A stretch of DNA of 64,000 bases from Balaenoptera acutorostrata (GCF_949987535.1 NC_080080.1:63145006-63209005), one strand, 5' to 3'; positions 1 through 12,409 are shown, numbered from the stretch's first letter. Translations and numbers: made by a program. The notes: generated by a model not told the origin, from the sequence alone.

Positions 1-27
1 TAGTTTACAAAATCCTTTCATACATTT

Positions 28-129
28 TTTTTTTTACTGAAGTATAGTGGATTTACAATGTTGTGTTAGTTTATGGTCAACAGCAAAGTGATTCAGATAT
101 ATATATATATTCTTTCTCAGATTCTTTAT
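28..129 (-). mobile_element. L1 3'-end fragment, antisense
   Basis: A T-run at 28-38 is followed by the reverse complement of the cetartiodactyl L1 3' UTR end, including the 'acaatgttgtgttagttt' stretch and an AT-rich 'agtgattcagatatata' run. It is a short, 5'-truncated L1 inserted in minus orientation. It carries no coding capacity. Confidence 0.8.
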
Positions 130-549
130 GCGTTTTTCTTATTTGGCCTTCTTATAATGTTGCAGGCTGGGTGGCCTTTTAAAATCTTATATTTATTCTT
201 ATTTACAGAAAAGTAAATCATGAGAATTAAGAATCTTGAAAATGTTTATGTAACTAAACAGTGGAAGAACCAGGATACACTGAAATGCAGGATTTCTGAT
301 ATAAAATTATTTGCAACTACTTAATTTCCCCTTTGGTATAAACATCTGTTTGTAAATGTGTATAATTTCTTCTTCCTCAATATTTACAACACCAAGACAT
401 CACATCAATTTGATTAGATTAGCTGTTTTTAATCCACCTCTTCTTCTTGGCCCTTAACCATTCTCTTTAATATCCCAGTAGTCTCTCCCATAAAAGACAT
501 CTCCAGCTATGGAGAGCAAACTCTAGAAGATAGAAAATGTATCTAGAAG
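130..549. other. No feature recognised
   Basis: AT-rich sequence with no convincing gene, RNA or repeat. A 71-codon minus-strand open frame at 467-682 runs into the neighbouring L1 5' UTR and has no recognisable product. Confidence 0.5.
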
Positions 550-1344
550 ACTTCTGGATTTTGTTGCAGATGTAAGGAGCTTGGAAGTCACCACTCTCTC
601 CTAACAGTACATAAAAAGCTAAACAGACTGAAAAAAACAACAACTCTTCTTGATCTGTAAGAGAATGGAGGACACAGGGCAAACCACTGCTCCCAATATT
701 GGAGACAAGTGAATAGACGGAGTCACAGCTTACCAGAGTAGAGACAAGCGGAAACTGCTGCTTTTACCAGTACCAACGTAGGAAAACCCAAACTGTAGTT
801 GACAAATTGCTGGACGCTCAATGCAGACAACTCTGATAGTTAAAAACTCCAGGGGAACCCAGTCATGGGGACCCCTACACCTTTATGAGTTTTAGCTCCA
901 GGAGCCTGATCAGGTTCTCAGAGCAATTATCAGAGAAAAATCCCCTCATACTTTAAGTAGGAGGAGGGGAAAAGGAATCATTTTGATATACGCCAGAGCA
1001 TTTTGTTCTTATCAAGGCTCACCCTCAGGGGAAAGTAGTTAGCTAGAGTCTAACCTGTCCAGATATTGTCAGAGCCTAACTGACCTGGGAGAAGGGTCTC
1101 AACTCCAGTCCACTCTAGCCTTCCATGTGGGAGAATGGAAATACCCAACTCCAGCCTACTCTGGCCATCCTATATTACCTAAGGGGGACAGGGAGAAAAA
1201 AACCTGAGAAGCACTCGTGAAGTTCACAGTCCAGAGGCACGGACTCTAAAAGACTGAGACCTGTAGAACACTTTCCCTCCCCTGACACCTTACCATCATA
1301 TTACTAAAGACCTATTTACAACAGTTCCTTTTAGCCAGGACATT

Positions 1345-2024
1345 ATGTGTGTCTACCAAGAAAAAAATTTACAAGGCATACTAAAAGGCAAAAAAACACA
1401 ATATGAAGAGACAGAGCAAGCATCAGAACCAGACATGAGAGGGATGTTGGAATTATCAGACTGGGGATATAAAACAATTATGATTTATATGTTAAGGGCT
1501 CTAATTGATAAAGTAGACAGCATACAAGAACAAATGGGCATTGTAAGCAGAGAGATGGAAATCCAAAGAAAGTACCAAAAACAAATGTTGGAAATCAAAA
1601 ACTTTATAACAGAAATGAAGAATGTCTTTGATAGGCTTATTAGTAGGCTGGACATGGCTGAGGAAAAAAATCTCTGATATTGAGGTTATCTCAACAGAAA
1701 CCCCAAAGCTGAAAATCAAAGAGAACAAAGACTGGAAAAAAAATATAACAGAATATTCAAGAACTGTGGGACCACCACAAAAGATATAACATACACATAA
1801 TGGGAATACCAGAAGGAGAAGAAAAAGAGAAAGGAACAGACAAGGTATTTGAAGCAATAATGACTGAGAATTTCCCCAAATTAATGTCAGACACCAAACC
1901 ATACATCCAGGAAGCTCAAGGAAAACCAAGCAGAATTTATGCCAAGAAAACTACATCGAGGCACATCATTTTCAAGCTACAGAAAACCAAAGATAAGGAA
2001 AAAATCCTGAAAGAAGCCAGATGA
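1345..2024 (+). pseudogene. L1 ORF1 (ORF1p) remnant
   Basis: L1 ORF1p is the RNA-binding chaperone that coats L1 RNA. Two open stretches remain. The first, 1345-1677 (110 residues), is rich in Lys, Glu, Met, Ile and Leu and has the heptad-like look of the ORF1p coiled coil. The second, 1800-2024 (74 residues), contains the C-terminal domain signature around 'MTENFPKLMSDTKP' and ends in 'KDKEKILKEAR'. A stop near 1675, a frame change and a further stop before 1800 separate them. The homologous ORF1 at 18626-19332 is broken differently, so the two copies decayed independently. Confidence 0.8.
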
Positions 2025-2819
2025 AAAAATCTTTTTACCTATAGAGGAACATAGATAAGAATTACATACAACTTCTCCTCAGAAATCATTCAAGCAAGAT
2101 GATAGCAGAGTGAAATATTTAAAGTGTTGAGAGAAAAACCCCACCAATACAGACTGTAACATGTGAAATTATCCTTCAAAAGTGAAGGAGATTAAAGACT
2201 TTCTGAGACAAAAATTGAGGAAATTTGTTGCAAGTAACCTACCTTGCAAGAAAGGTTAAAAGAAGTTCTTTAGAGAGGGAAAACAATAGTATATATATAG
2301 GTGAGAAACTCGAATCTATGTAAGGAAGGAAGAGCATCAGAGAAGGAATAAGTGAAGGTAAAACAAAAACTTTTATTTTTCTTATTCTTAATTGATCTAA
2401 CAGCTAAGAGTTTATTCAAAACAGTGATACCAACAATGGCTTTGATTATGTATGCTTATGTGTATATCTTATGCATAAATCTATATTTATGTTTAGCTTG
2501 CATACAAGTAAAATTAATGACAGTAATTCTACAAGGGACAGACGGCAGGAATTAGGATTATTTTATCATTATATAGTACTTACAATTCTCATGAAGTACT
2601 ATTTTGTTATTCAAAAATGGATTTGAATTAGCTGTAAATGTATATTGCAAACTCCAGGGAAACCAATTAAAAAACAAAGAAAGAAGTATAACCAATGTTA
2701 AGAAAGGAGAAAAAATATGAATCATATAAAATGCTCAATTAACACCACAAAAGGCAGAAAAAGACAGGAAGTCAAATATAGGAAAAAAGAACAACAAATA
2801 GAAAGCAGTAACAAACCAT

Positions 2820-3892
2820 TAATATGGTAAATATTAATCCAAGTATATCAATAGTGTCTTTGAATATCAATATTCTAAACACACCAATTAAAAGACAGAG
2901 TCAGAGTGGATCAAAAAACAGGACATAACTACACATTGTTTATAAGATACCCTCTTTAAATATAAAAACACATATGGATGGAGAAAGATATACCATGCTA
3001 ACACTAATCAAAAGAAAGCAGGAGTAGGTACAATATATGAAGTTCAGGGCAGACTTTAAAGCAAAGGAAAGTTATCAAGGATAAAGAAGGGCCTTAAATA
3101 GTGAAAAAAGAGTCAATTCTCCAAGAAGATGTAACAATTATTAATGTATATGCTCAGAGCATATACATCAAAATATGCAAGGAAAAAAGTATAAAACAGC
3201 AAGGAGAAAAAGATGAACCCACTATCAGTGTTGGAGACTTTAACAGAGAGGCTGTTAGAAATGGATGCAGAAAATCAGTAAGGACATAGCTGAACTCAGT
3301 AACACCATCAATCAATTGCATATAATTGTCATCTATTGACTACTTCATCCAACAACAGGAAGATATACATTCTTCTCAAGCTCACATGGAATATTCACCA
3401 AGATAGACCATGTTCTGGGCCATAAAACACATCTTATCAAATTTAAAAGAATAGAAATCATACTATATCTGCTGTTAGATCACAACTGAATTAAACTAGA
3501 AATTAATAACAGAGAGATAACTGGAAAACACACAAAAAAATGGAGTTTAATGAAAACACTTCTAAGTTACACATAGGTCAGAGAAAATCTCAAGAGAAAT
3601 TTAACAAATCTTTGCACTGAATGAAAATTAAAATACAACTTCTCAAAATTCGGGTGTTGCAGTATAAGTAGAGCTTAGAGGGAAATTTATAGTGTTTAGA
3701 GCATATACTAGAAATTTGTAAAAAATCTAAAATCAATAATCTAACTATCCAACTTGGAAACTAGGAGAGGAAGACCAAATTAAATGCAAAGTAAGCAGAA
3801 GAAAAGAAATAATAAGAATTAGAGCATAAATCAATGAAATTGAAAACAGAAATTAATAAAGAAAATCAATGAAAGCAAAAGCTGGTTCTTTT
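2820..3892 (+). pseudogene. L1 ORF2 endonuclease-region remnant
   Basis: Nucleotide matches to the L1 ORF2 start are clear, for example 'accaattaaaagacagag' near 2884, 'atgctaacactaatcaaaag' near 2995 and 'accaagatagaccatgttct' near 3397. This part normally encodes the apurinic endonuclease that nicks target DNA. It is split by stops and indels in all frames; the longest open piece is only 62 codons (3101-3289). It stops at about 3892 in a region that normally lies just past the endonuclease. Confidence 0.75.
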
Positions 3893-5265
3893 ACCCAAAG
3901 CAATCTACAGATTCAATACAATCCCTATCAAACTACCACTGGCATTCTTCACAGAACTAGAACAAAAAATTTCACAATTTGAATGGAAACACAAAAGACC
4001 CCAAAAAGCCAAAGCAATCTTGAGAAAGAAAAACGGAGCTGGAGGAATCAGGCTCCCTGACTTCAGACTATACTACAAAGCTAAAGTAATCAAGACAGTA
4101 TGGTACTGGCACAAAAACAGAAATATAGATCAATGGAACAGGATAGAAAGCCCAGCGATAAACCCAAGCACATATGGTCACCTTATCTTTGATAAAGGAG
4201 GCAAGAATATACAGTGGAGAAAAGACAGCTTCTTCAATAAGTGGTGCTGGGAAAACTGGACAGCTACTTTGAAAAGAATGAAATTAGAACACTCCCTAAC
4301 ACCATACACAAAAATAAACTCAAAGTGGATTAAAGACCTAAATGTAAGGCCAGACACTATAAAACTCTTAGAGGAAAACATAGGCAGAACACTCTTTGAC
4401 ATAAATCACAGCAAGATCCTTGTTGACCCACCTCCTAGAGAAATGGAAGTAAAAACACAAATAAACAAATGGGACCTAATGAAGCTTAAAAGCTTTTGCA
4501 CAGCAAAGGAAACCATAAACAAGGCAAAAAGACAACCCTCAGAATGGGAGAAAATATTTGCAAATGAAGCAACTGACAAAGGATTAATCTCCAAAATATA
4601 CAAGCAGCTCATGCAGCTCAATATCAAAGAAACAGATAACTGAATCCAAAAATGGGCAGAAGACCTAAATAGATATTTCTCCACAGAAGATACACAGATT
4701 GCCAACAAACACATGAAAGGATGCTCAACGTCACTAATCATTAGAGAAATAAAAATGAAAACTACAATCAATGAGGTATCACCTCACACCGGTCAGATTG
4801 GCCATCATCAAAAAATCTACAAACGATGAATGCTGGAGAGGGTGTGGAGAAAAGGGAACCCTCTTGCTCTGTTGGTGGGAATGTAAATTGATACAGCCAC
4901 TATGGAAAGCAGTATGGAGATTCCTTAAAAAATTAAAAATAGAACTACCATACAACCCAGAAATCCCACTACTGGGCATATACCCTGAGAAAATCATAAT
5001 TCAAAAAGAGTCATGTACCACAATGTTCATTGCAGCTCTATTTACAATAGCCAGGACATGGAAGCAACCTAAGTGTCCATCAACAGAGGAGTGGATAAAG
5101 AAGATGTGGCACATACATACAATGGAATATTACTCAGCCATAAAAAGAAACGAATTTGAGTTATTTGTAGTGAGGTGGATGGACCTAGAGTCTGTCATAC
5201 AGGGTGAAGTAAGTCAGAAAGAGAAAAACAAATACAGTATGCTAATACATATATATGGAATCTAA
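3893..5265 (+). pseudogene. L1 ORF2 C-terminal region, interrupted
   Basis: An open frame at 4020-4643 (207 residues from an internal Met) covers the ORF2 region after the reverse transcriptase core, with '[20 protein letters not shown]' near its start. It ends at TGA 4641-4643, inside what is normally continuous coding sequence. A further frame at 4771-5265 (164 residues) holds the Cys-rich C-terminal domain, '[18 protein letters not shown]'. Here the usual His of the C-H-C knuckle is Leu (codon CTC at 4867-4869). A four-base CAAT duplication near 4766-4774 shifts the frame between the two parts. The endonuclease and the catalytic core of the reverse transcriptase are missing, so it cannot be functional. 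Confidence 0.85.
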
Positions 5266-5623
5266 AAGAAAAATAAAAGGTTCTGATGAGCCTAGGGGCA
5301 GGACAGGAATAAAGACACAGACATAGAAAATGGACTTGAGGACACGGGAGGGGGAAGGGTAAGCTGGGACAAAGTGAGAGAGTGGTATGGACATATATAC
5401 ACTACCAAATGTAAAATAGATAGCTAGTGGGAAGCAGCCACATAGCACAGGGAGATCAGCACCATGCTCTGTGACCATCTAGAGTGGTGGGATAGGGAGG
5501 GTGGGAGGGAGATGCAAGAGGGAGGGGATATGGGGATATATGTATATGTATAGCTGGTTCACTTTGTTATACAGCAGAAACTAACCCACCATTGTAAAGC
5601 AATTACACTCCAATAAAGATGCT
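3893..5623 (+). mobile_element. Younger L1 3' end: ORF2 C-terminal part and 3' UTR
   Basis: From 3893 the sequence matches the late part of L1 ORF2 with much less decay than the segment before it. The 3' UTR at about 5275-5623 contains the cetartiodactyl L1 stretch 'ggaataaagacacagac', a G-rich run at 5345-5360, and the end 'aattacactccaataaag'. An impure A-rich tail follows. The open frames are far longer than in 550-3892, which suggests a later, 5'-truncated insertion or a large deletion joining two parts of L1. Confidence 0.8.
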
Positions 5624-5693
5624 AAAAAAAATAAAATAAAATAAAAATAAAAAATAAAAAAATTAGCAGTAAAAAAATAAAATAAAATAAAAT
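5624..5693 (+). repeat. A-rich tail, (AAAAT)n-like
   Basis: A run of A with regular T interruptions follows the L1 3' end at 5623, with a short break ('ttagcag') in the middle. It is the poly(A) tail of the L1 insertion turned into a simple repeat. Confidence 0.8.
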
Positions 5694-5917
5694 AGCAATA
5701 AGGGTTGGGGAAATATGTAGGGGACCAATATGGTAAATTAAGATTTTCTACTGTTTTATATTTATTTTTTATATTATCAATACACTCATTTTTTCTTTAA
5801 TTGCCTTAATATTTAGTACAATAATGTTGGTATTATTATTACTTTTAGAACTTAATATTTCTGGAATTTCCACTCAGTTTTCTTTACCCAACATTAAAGA
5901 TAAAAACTCATTAATTT

Positions 5918-6090
5918 AGTAAACATTCATTGAGCGTCCACCATGTGCTGAACACATTGCCGGAAACTGGAGATGAAGCCATGAGGTGTATATAGGGTCT
6001 CTGTTCTCATGAAGCTAATGATATAGCATAGAACAGGACTAACTAAATGATTAGACTGTGAGAAGACTTATAGCAGAGAAATCACAGGGT
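5918..6090 (-). mobile_element. L2 3'-end remnant, antisense
   Basis: The stretch 'taaacattcattgagcgtcc' and then 'accatgtgctgaacac' matches the reverse complement of the L2 3' end, followed by the expected 'tctcatgaagctaatgat' part. Old and diverged. Confidence 0.55.
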
Positions 6091-7061
6091 ATTTTGTTCT
6101 TACTCATACTTCATATGATGGTTTCATCCTAACACATATCGTCTATCTATCTACCTATCTATCTACATATCATTCCCAAAATCTTTTAAAATCTCCATGA
6201 TTTTCCCAATTTTTTACTCATTTTTTGACATTTCTGTAGTTTCAAAATATATAACCATGTCTTATATTGAAAGGTAAATCCATCTTTTATATCTTTATGA
6301 TATTTCTTAAGATTTTGAACATAACAGCTCCTTATTGTTGTTTAAAAAAATAGCAGTATACTCTCTTTCAACTGTGTTCTCTTAATAGGGTAATAATTTC
6401 AGCACTGATGCAATACAGTCTGGATCAGGCTGACTGGAAACATCTTACAAGTCAGGAGCAGGTCCTGGTAACCATAGGCTTAGTGTGTGGGAGTACTTTA
6501 GGAAGTGATAAGACAGCAAGTGACCTAACCATGCAAAAACATTTATGTTCCTTTGAAAAAACAGCATGACAATACACTGCCTTTCCCCATCCTACTTCTT
6601 GAATTGCCTGTGGTTACAGGATAAACTTTTGGGCATTGCTAAATTTAGAAAAAACTTTTCACCTCTAAGAGACTACTAAAATGAGATTAGGGGTTACTAT
6701 CTTATTTCCAAGGAGCCATGCATATTTCAGAACCTTAGTTTAATTTTCATATATTACTAGACAGAGCAGGCAGTATCTTCAGAAATATGAATGTAAGTAA
6801 AATCCACAAGTAAACATAGGTAGCAAGTGTTTTAGTACCCTCCACATCTTTATATGAAATTGCATTTCAGAATATACTGAATGTTAAAAACCTGATGCCT
6901 TATTATGATGAGACAAGAATAGAAAACGGCAGAGGACTGTAGGCAATTTATTTTCATGACAAGTCTGCAATATCATGAAGAACTGTGAACATGAACTATT
7001 CTCATTGCCACTTCAAGGCTGTTATCTTGTCCTCCAAAGATGTCACACTTGGGTCTCAGTT
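6091..7061. other. No feature recognised; short TATC-type repeat
   Basis: AT-rich sequence without a convincing gene or transposon. A short (CTAT)n/(CTAC)n run lies at about 6140-6171. Confidence 0.5.
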
Positions 7062-7277
7062 TTGTTTTTTTTATTTTTAACATCTTTATTGGAGTCTAAT
7101 TGCTTTGCAATGTTGTGTTAGCTTCTGTTGTATAACAAAGTGAACCAGCTATACATATACATATATCCCCATATCCCCTCCCTCTTGCATCTCCCTCCCA
7201 CCCTCCCTATCCCACCCCTCTAGGTGGTCACAAAGCACCAAGCTGATCTCCCTGTGCTATGTAGCTGCTTCCCACTA
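7062..7277 (-). mobile_element. L1 3' UTR fragment, antisense
   Basis: Reverse complement of the same L1 3' UTR seen at 5390-5620: 'catctttattggagtctaat' at the left, then the C-rich 'cctccctcttgcatctccct' block, ending near 'tgtagctgcttcccacta'. About 215 bp, 5'-truncated. Confidence 0.9.
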
Positions 7278-7930
7278 GAAAATGACTCATTTCATATTTC
7301 TAGATCTTCTTGACCAGACTAGTTATCAGATCTAACCATTTCTAAAATAAACGAATATCATTCTTATCTAGTCTATTGAAGCAAATTTGCCAACACAGAA
7401 TGCTAGGTTTGAATATTTATGAACCATCCAGACAACTTGAAAAGAATTAAAGTGATCTTATTAAGGAGTATAGTTTTTGAGTTCACATTTTGATGCATAT
7501 ATAAATAAATTCTAGAGAAGATGTTATTAAATATGTTTTTTTTAAAAATGAGAGATGAGAAAAAACATACATGACTTTATTCTCAAGAATGTTCTTTTGA
7601 ATTTAGCATGACTGCACCATGATTTACAATGTAATGTCACAATTCTCACAAAAGTGAATCTGTTCAAATAACTCAAGAAAACATTATGTAAATTAACATT
7701 CAATTGAAGTTAGTTACAGAATAAAAACTTAAATCTACCTATATGTTTGCAAATATTTAACATTTCAATTAAAATAACAGAATTCAACTGGAAATCTATA
7801 AAAAATTAAAGCAGCTTTAATATTATTCCATATTGAGGAACATTATCCTATTTATTAAAGATTGTAAAACAATCTCAAAAAAAAAAAATGAGAGATGTTT
7901 GTGTGTAAATATGTGTGCATCTGTGCATGC

Positions 7931-7970
<40 letters not shown>

Positions 7971-8745
7971 ATGTCTGTGGCATAATTAGAGCTTTTGAGA
8001 CCTCAAGTATCTAAATTATATTTGCTGACATGCCAACATAGGCCAAATAAATATTTCTAAAATAACCCCACATCAGAGACTTAAATGTATTTCTAATTCA
8101 AAACAAATACATATGTAGTATTACCACATGTATTCTGTAGGAATTATAGAAAAATCTTCAATTTTAACAAGGTAAAGGGTGATCTTACATTGCAGTAAAC
8201 CTACTGTTATGATGTACTGGCTAAAAATATTGACCGATCTAATAATACATATTTTTGTTGTGTTATGTCCTTTGAGAAATGCAATTTTAATATCATACTA
8301 AGATAAATATTACTATATGCCTATACATTTCTAGATTCTATTTATTATTATAATTTAGTAGGGACGATTAATAAATGAACTGTGATTTCTTTTATTTCTA
8401 CTTGGTTAATTTACTTGCTCTCCTATCACCAACTCAATGCTTCTCTTCAGTTAAGACAAATGTTTTGTCAAATCAAAAATAGTTATTGAATTCCTAATGA
8501 ACACTGAAGAATTCTGAAAAAGTACACTTTTAGATTAATTAGAAAACAACACTGCATACTCCTTAGCACAGCTCGTAACATTTTTGGAACACAGACTACT
8601 TTTAATATCTGATGTAAAGATGGAGATTCTCTCCCTAGACAAATATTTGAATAGTTAACCAATTTTTTCATGGAATTTTATGAGGTTCATAGATCTCCTA
8701 AAATATGAGATATATTCTGGTTATAAAATCCTACAAAAGTTATCT
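7278..8745. other. No gene recognised, apart from a microsatellite
   Basis: Strongly AT-rich sequence. Apart from the TG repeat at 7934-7968 I see no repeat family or coding signal. A 62-codon minus-strand frame at 8483-8671 has no recognisable features. Confidence 0.5.
7934..7968. repeat. (TG)n microsatellite, about 17 units
   Basis: An uninterrupted TG dinucleotide run, flanked by imperfect TG-rich sequence (7900-7933). Likely length-polymorphic. Confidence 0.97.
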
Positions 8746-8925
8746 TGGGCTAGCTGTATAACTTTGGATAAGTTAATTAAATTCACCATACCTCAGTTTT
8801 CTCATCTGTATGTGCTGGATAATTTTAGTACCTATCTTTTGGGATTCTTGCAAGGATTAAATGAATTAATGTATGTTAAGAACTAAGTTCAATGCCTGGC
8901 TCAAAGTAGCACTATATATGTGTTT
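8746..8925 (+). mobile_element. MIR SINE
   Basis: Follows the MIR consensus in order: 'ctcagttttctcatctgtat', then 'ggattaaatgaattaatgta', then 'caatgcctggctcaaagtag'. This is an ancient tRNA-derived SINE, no longer mobile. Confidence 0.85.
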
Positions 8926-8984
8926 GTTCTTACTGTATTGTGGTTGTTATAAAACGCTTTATGTAAGCCAAAGGGAAAGGTAAG

Positions 8985-9270
8985 CCTAGCTTTTGTAAAC
9001 CCTACTTTATGAAGATGTTGGATTTAGGCTAGGCCTTGAGAGTTAATTTTGGATTGGCATAGAGGCGAGCCAAGTGTTTTCAAAAACTGTGAATAGTGAA
9101 TATATCAATACTTTTAGAAATAGGAAAATGTTGTGGCATGAGTCACTAAAGTACACTGAAAAGCATAAGTCTCTGTTATTGGAAGTGGGGCAGCCAGCAG
9201 AAAGTGTGAGGTGCCCCCAGAGGGTGAAGGGCTTTTGATAACATCTTAAGAAAGTTTGACTGGATGAGTC
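8985..9270 (-). mobile_element. Possible old L2-type LINE remnant, antisense
   Basis: The order of short matches ('ttaggctaggccttgagagt', 'gaagggcttttgataacatc', 'ttaagaaagtttgactgg') resembles a widespread mammalian repeat that I associate with antisense L2 3' sequence. Strongly diverged. The 82-codon minus-strand frame here is probably chance. Confidence 0.35.
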
Positions 9271-11654
9271 AAAGAGGATGTAGGTTTCCATCGCATAGCT
9301 TCCTATCTTCAGCCCCTTTTAGTTTTTTACTTTGCCGTAGTCAAACAGACTGAAACAATGAGAAACAAGATACTTAAGCTCAAACGGGTTAAACACAGCT
9401 AAAACTAAATGGTAAAGGGAAATTAATACTTCCAAAGCAGCATCAATGAACCCATGGACAAATTTTAAGCAATATTTATTGCTTAAAATGGCGACATTTC
9501 ACAAAAGAAGGAATGGTCAATTAAAGATGGAAAAAATAAATAAAGAGTTAAAAATTTTTTGAATGATTTGGCCTTAAAGGTAGAAATATCACGTGAAGAG
9601 TAAAGTAGTTTGAAGATACCACGTGTAGACTCTCTAACACTAATAGAATGTGTTGCATTCCCATGTATTCCATTGTAATAAGGTAATATTTTGAAAAACA
9701 TTAGTGTCTATTTCTCTTTTTCCTTTGAGATGAACTTCATCCTGGCAAATCAAAGGTGTTTGTCTATCTACCCAGTAGAGATGAGTGGAAATGGAGGAGA
9801 GCTATAGTTTGCTACAGAAGGAATGAAGTTATGTTCAGCTTTTGATATGCAAAATAGAATTCTCTAGGAAGAATACTGCCTAGAAAGAAAATTTCTTGTG
9901 GCTCCTTTTTTTCCTTTCCCCCAAATAGCTTATTAGTAGGGAAACCAGAAAGAAGCACCTCTTAGCTGCCCCACAGGGTGGAGAAAAGGCATCTTCTGTC
10001 CATGATAGTTAGGCTAGTTCCAAAAGAGTCAAGAGGGTATGACAGAAAGGAAGAGAAAGAAAATCTCACCTGCATTTCTGGTCTTAAGAATGACAAGAAA
10101 GAGAAGTGAGGGAGGAAAGAGGATATTTTTCCGGCTTTATCCTGAGATTTTGACACACAGATATCGTGTGCTAGAGAAGATGAGGGACATCGTGAAAACA
10201 GATCCTGTCTTAGCTTCTTTTCTGGGTCCCTACCAAAGGGCCATATTTCAGGCTTCTTCAGGTGCACATCAATAGGCTGAGGGGCTGATCACTTCATGGA
10301 GGAGAGTGAATTTTTCCCAGGACTATTTTAATGATCATATCAGAGTGGGGTTTAGATTAGATTGGCCTATTTTTTTTTTTTCCTGCTAGCAAGTGAGTGG
10401 AATCTTGAGGAAGAAAGGCCAATTACTTAGAGACTAAATAAAAAGTATTTACATTAATTTTCTGCATATTTGAATATTGCTGTGAGTTAAATTTTTTACC
10501 CAAATCTATTTTATATGCTTAATTTAAATTATGAAGTTGAGGAATATCAAAGAAAAAAATCGATGACATTTGTTAAAGCACAGTAAGGAAGACTTAATTA
10601 AAGGGGGCGGGTGTTACATAAAAGAGGATAGTTCTATGGACCACTATAAGAGGATTTTGCAGGGGAGGAGAGAAATTGGGCTCAACTCTGAATACCGCAC
10701 AGGCAACTGGGAATTTAAAGCCAAGGAGTGGAGTGAGGGTCAGAGAATGGAAAATTATTAAAAGGAGGTGTAAGATTCTGGCTTTCCCAGAAGACAGGCC
10801 AGGGTGATCAGACATCACCGGGGGGATGATGGAGAATGAGGAACCCAATTAGAGGTCAAGAGTGATAAGATAGCAAGGGTGGAGGGTTCTTACTAAACTG
10901 ACTTAGCAGGGTGCTTGCTAAAACTGGACAGATGTTCACAGATGTGCCTAGGAGAAGGTTCAGATGCTGGACTAAAGTTTGGTCAAACAAAGTACCTTTG
11001 CCAGGAACTTATATCACACATATTACAATTATGAAGTTACTACACTATGTTTCACTTCCAACACACTAAAATGAAACTGAAGTTCTAAAAGTTGAATGCC
11101 TTCTGTTGGAAGAATTTTCTTTTAGTACAATATGTTTAAGCAACAAGTCTGTAATAATAACGAAATATCTTTAGTTGTTTCAACTTTAAATGTATTCTAT
11201 CTCATCTATATTAATTATTTTCCTGTAGTCACAAAAAGCTGAGGACAAGGCATAATAGTAATTCTTTGTTTAATTTTTTTTCTAGATTGTGGGATCTTCT
11301 CCTTTAGGAAACAATGTATTGAAACGAAATTTGCTCTTAGTAATTGTAATATGATTTATCTTACAAGTATCTAGGTAAAATCTGGAAAATTCTCTGTAGA
11401 AAAGAGTAAAGCCAAAAGTATTTTAAACATATGGACTTTTCCACAAACAATAACAGAGTAAATTTACTTCAAGTTACTGAGGAACAGGGGGAGAAAACCT
11501 CTGAGGTAAAATGTAGGTGGTAAATAGGCAGAAAGATTGCATATTCACCTCCTAGATTCTTAACCAATAATTACATTGGAGAAAATTCTGATTTTGTAAA
11601 TGTATGCAAATAAAATAAAGACTGAGGATTTGAAATTGGGAAGAATTCCAGAAA
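9271..11654. other. No feature recognised
   Basis: No repeat family or gene could be supported in this stretch. Opposing short frames overlap at 9962-10275 and 10570-10848, in locally GC-richer sequence. Neither strand shows a known domain, and the overlap argues that both are chance. A T-run lies at about 10370-10381. Confidence 0.45.
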
Positions 11655-11742
11655 TGAATGAAGGCTGTTCACGCATTCTTTTTTATAGCATTGCTTTTCA
11701 CATAGTAGGTACTTAACAAATGTTTGCTGAATGAATCAATTA
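11655..11742 (+). mobile_element. L2/MIR-type 3' tail
   Basis: The stretch 'cacatagtaggtacttaaca' followed by 'aatgtttgctgaatgaat' is the shared 3' terminal sequence of L2 and related SINEs. Too short to assign a subfamily. Confidence 0.6.
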
Positions 11743-12409
11743 TCCTTGAGAACACCTGGAATCAGTTAACTTAATACATTTACCTGGAATACAGAGTGCA
11801 TTTTTCCAGAGCTGAAGATTTGTCTGCAGCACATTTGAATAATACAGCCATTTCATTTCCTCCATCTCATTTCCCTTCACCTTCAATCTTGGCTTTCCCA
11901 TAAATGCCTTCAACTGTGCTGACAATTTCAGTGCTGACTACTCCGTGCCAGTGTAGAGGCCTGAGCGGTGGTCCAGTCCCAGGCCAACTGCCCCTGGGCA
12001 TTTCCCTTAAAAGCTCGAACATTCTGTTCTGGAGTTTGGATTTTTAAATATCTGCCAACTATATGCCAAGAGTACAATGGGCTTTTGGATTTTTCTTTCT
12101 TTCTTATTGAAGTGATTTTTTTTTCCATAACACTAGTCATATTTTTTAAGAGTTTGCACTCTTTTCCTAAATGAAATTATTTTATTGGATGCAACTTAGT
12201 AGAAGCTCAGTGATAGGATGGTTATAATATTTTGTCTTTTTATTTTATTTTATTTTAATATCTCCTTTTATTCCTCAGGATGAGCTCCTAATTTAGTTGT
12301 TTATGTCTGAATTATTATACTGAAATTTTAATTAGGGGATCTACATACAAAAATATGTCTTCTCTCAGCCCCTCCATTTATTAATAGGAGACACTTTACA
12401 GTTTGGAGT
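11743..12409. other. No feature recognised
   Basis: Mixed-composition sequence with short opposing frames (for example 11928-12140 minus and 11968-12174 plus) that overlap and show no known domain. A short (TTTTA)n-like run lies near 12237-12258. Confidence 0.45.

Larger units (their letters stand above)
550..3892 (+). mobile_element. Old L1 (L1M/HAL1-like): 5' UTR, ORF1, start of ORF2
   Basis: This is a decayed L1 retrotransposon in sense orientation. Positions 550-1340 match, base by base over long stretches, the 5' UTR of a second copy at 17015-18625. ORF1 remains follow at 1345-2024. The spacer between ORFs (about 2040-2820) and the endonuclease end of ORF2 (about 2820-3892) come next. 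Many stops and frameshifts show it is inactive. The 3' half of the same element is not seen; at about 3892 the sequence jumps to the late part of ORF2 of what looks like a younger L1. Confidence 0.8.

Noticed and set aside
1501..1929. 142-codon minus-strand open frame
   Set aside because: It is the antisense of the L1 ORF1 remnant.
4406..4771. 121-codon minus-strand open frame
   Set aside because: Antisense of the L1 ORF2 C-terminal region.
9210..9230. 'tgcccccagagggtg' as a CTCF site
   Set aside because: Two mismatches to the core on the plus strand and three on the minus strand.
9962..10275. Opposing 101- and 78-codon frames
   Set aside because: They overlap almost fully on opposite strands, and neither has a recognisable domain.
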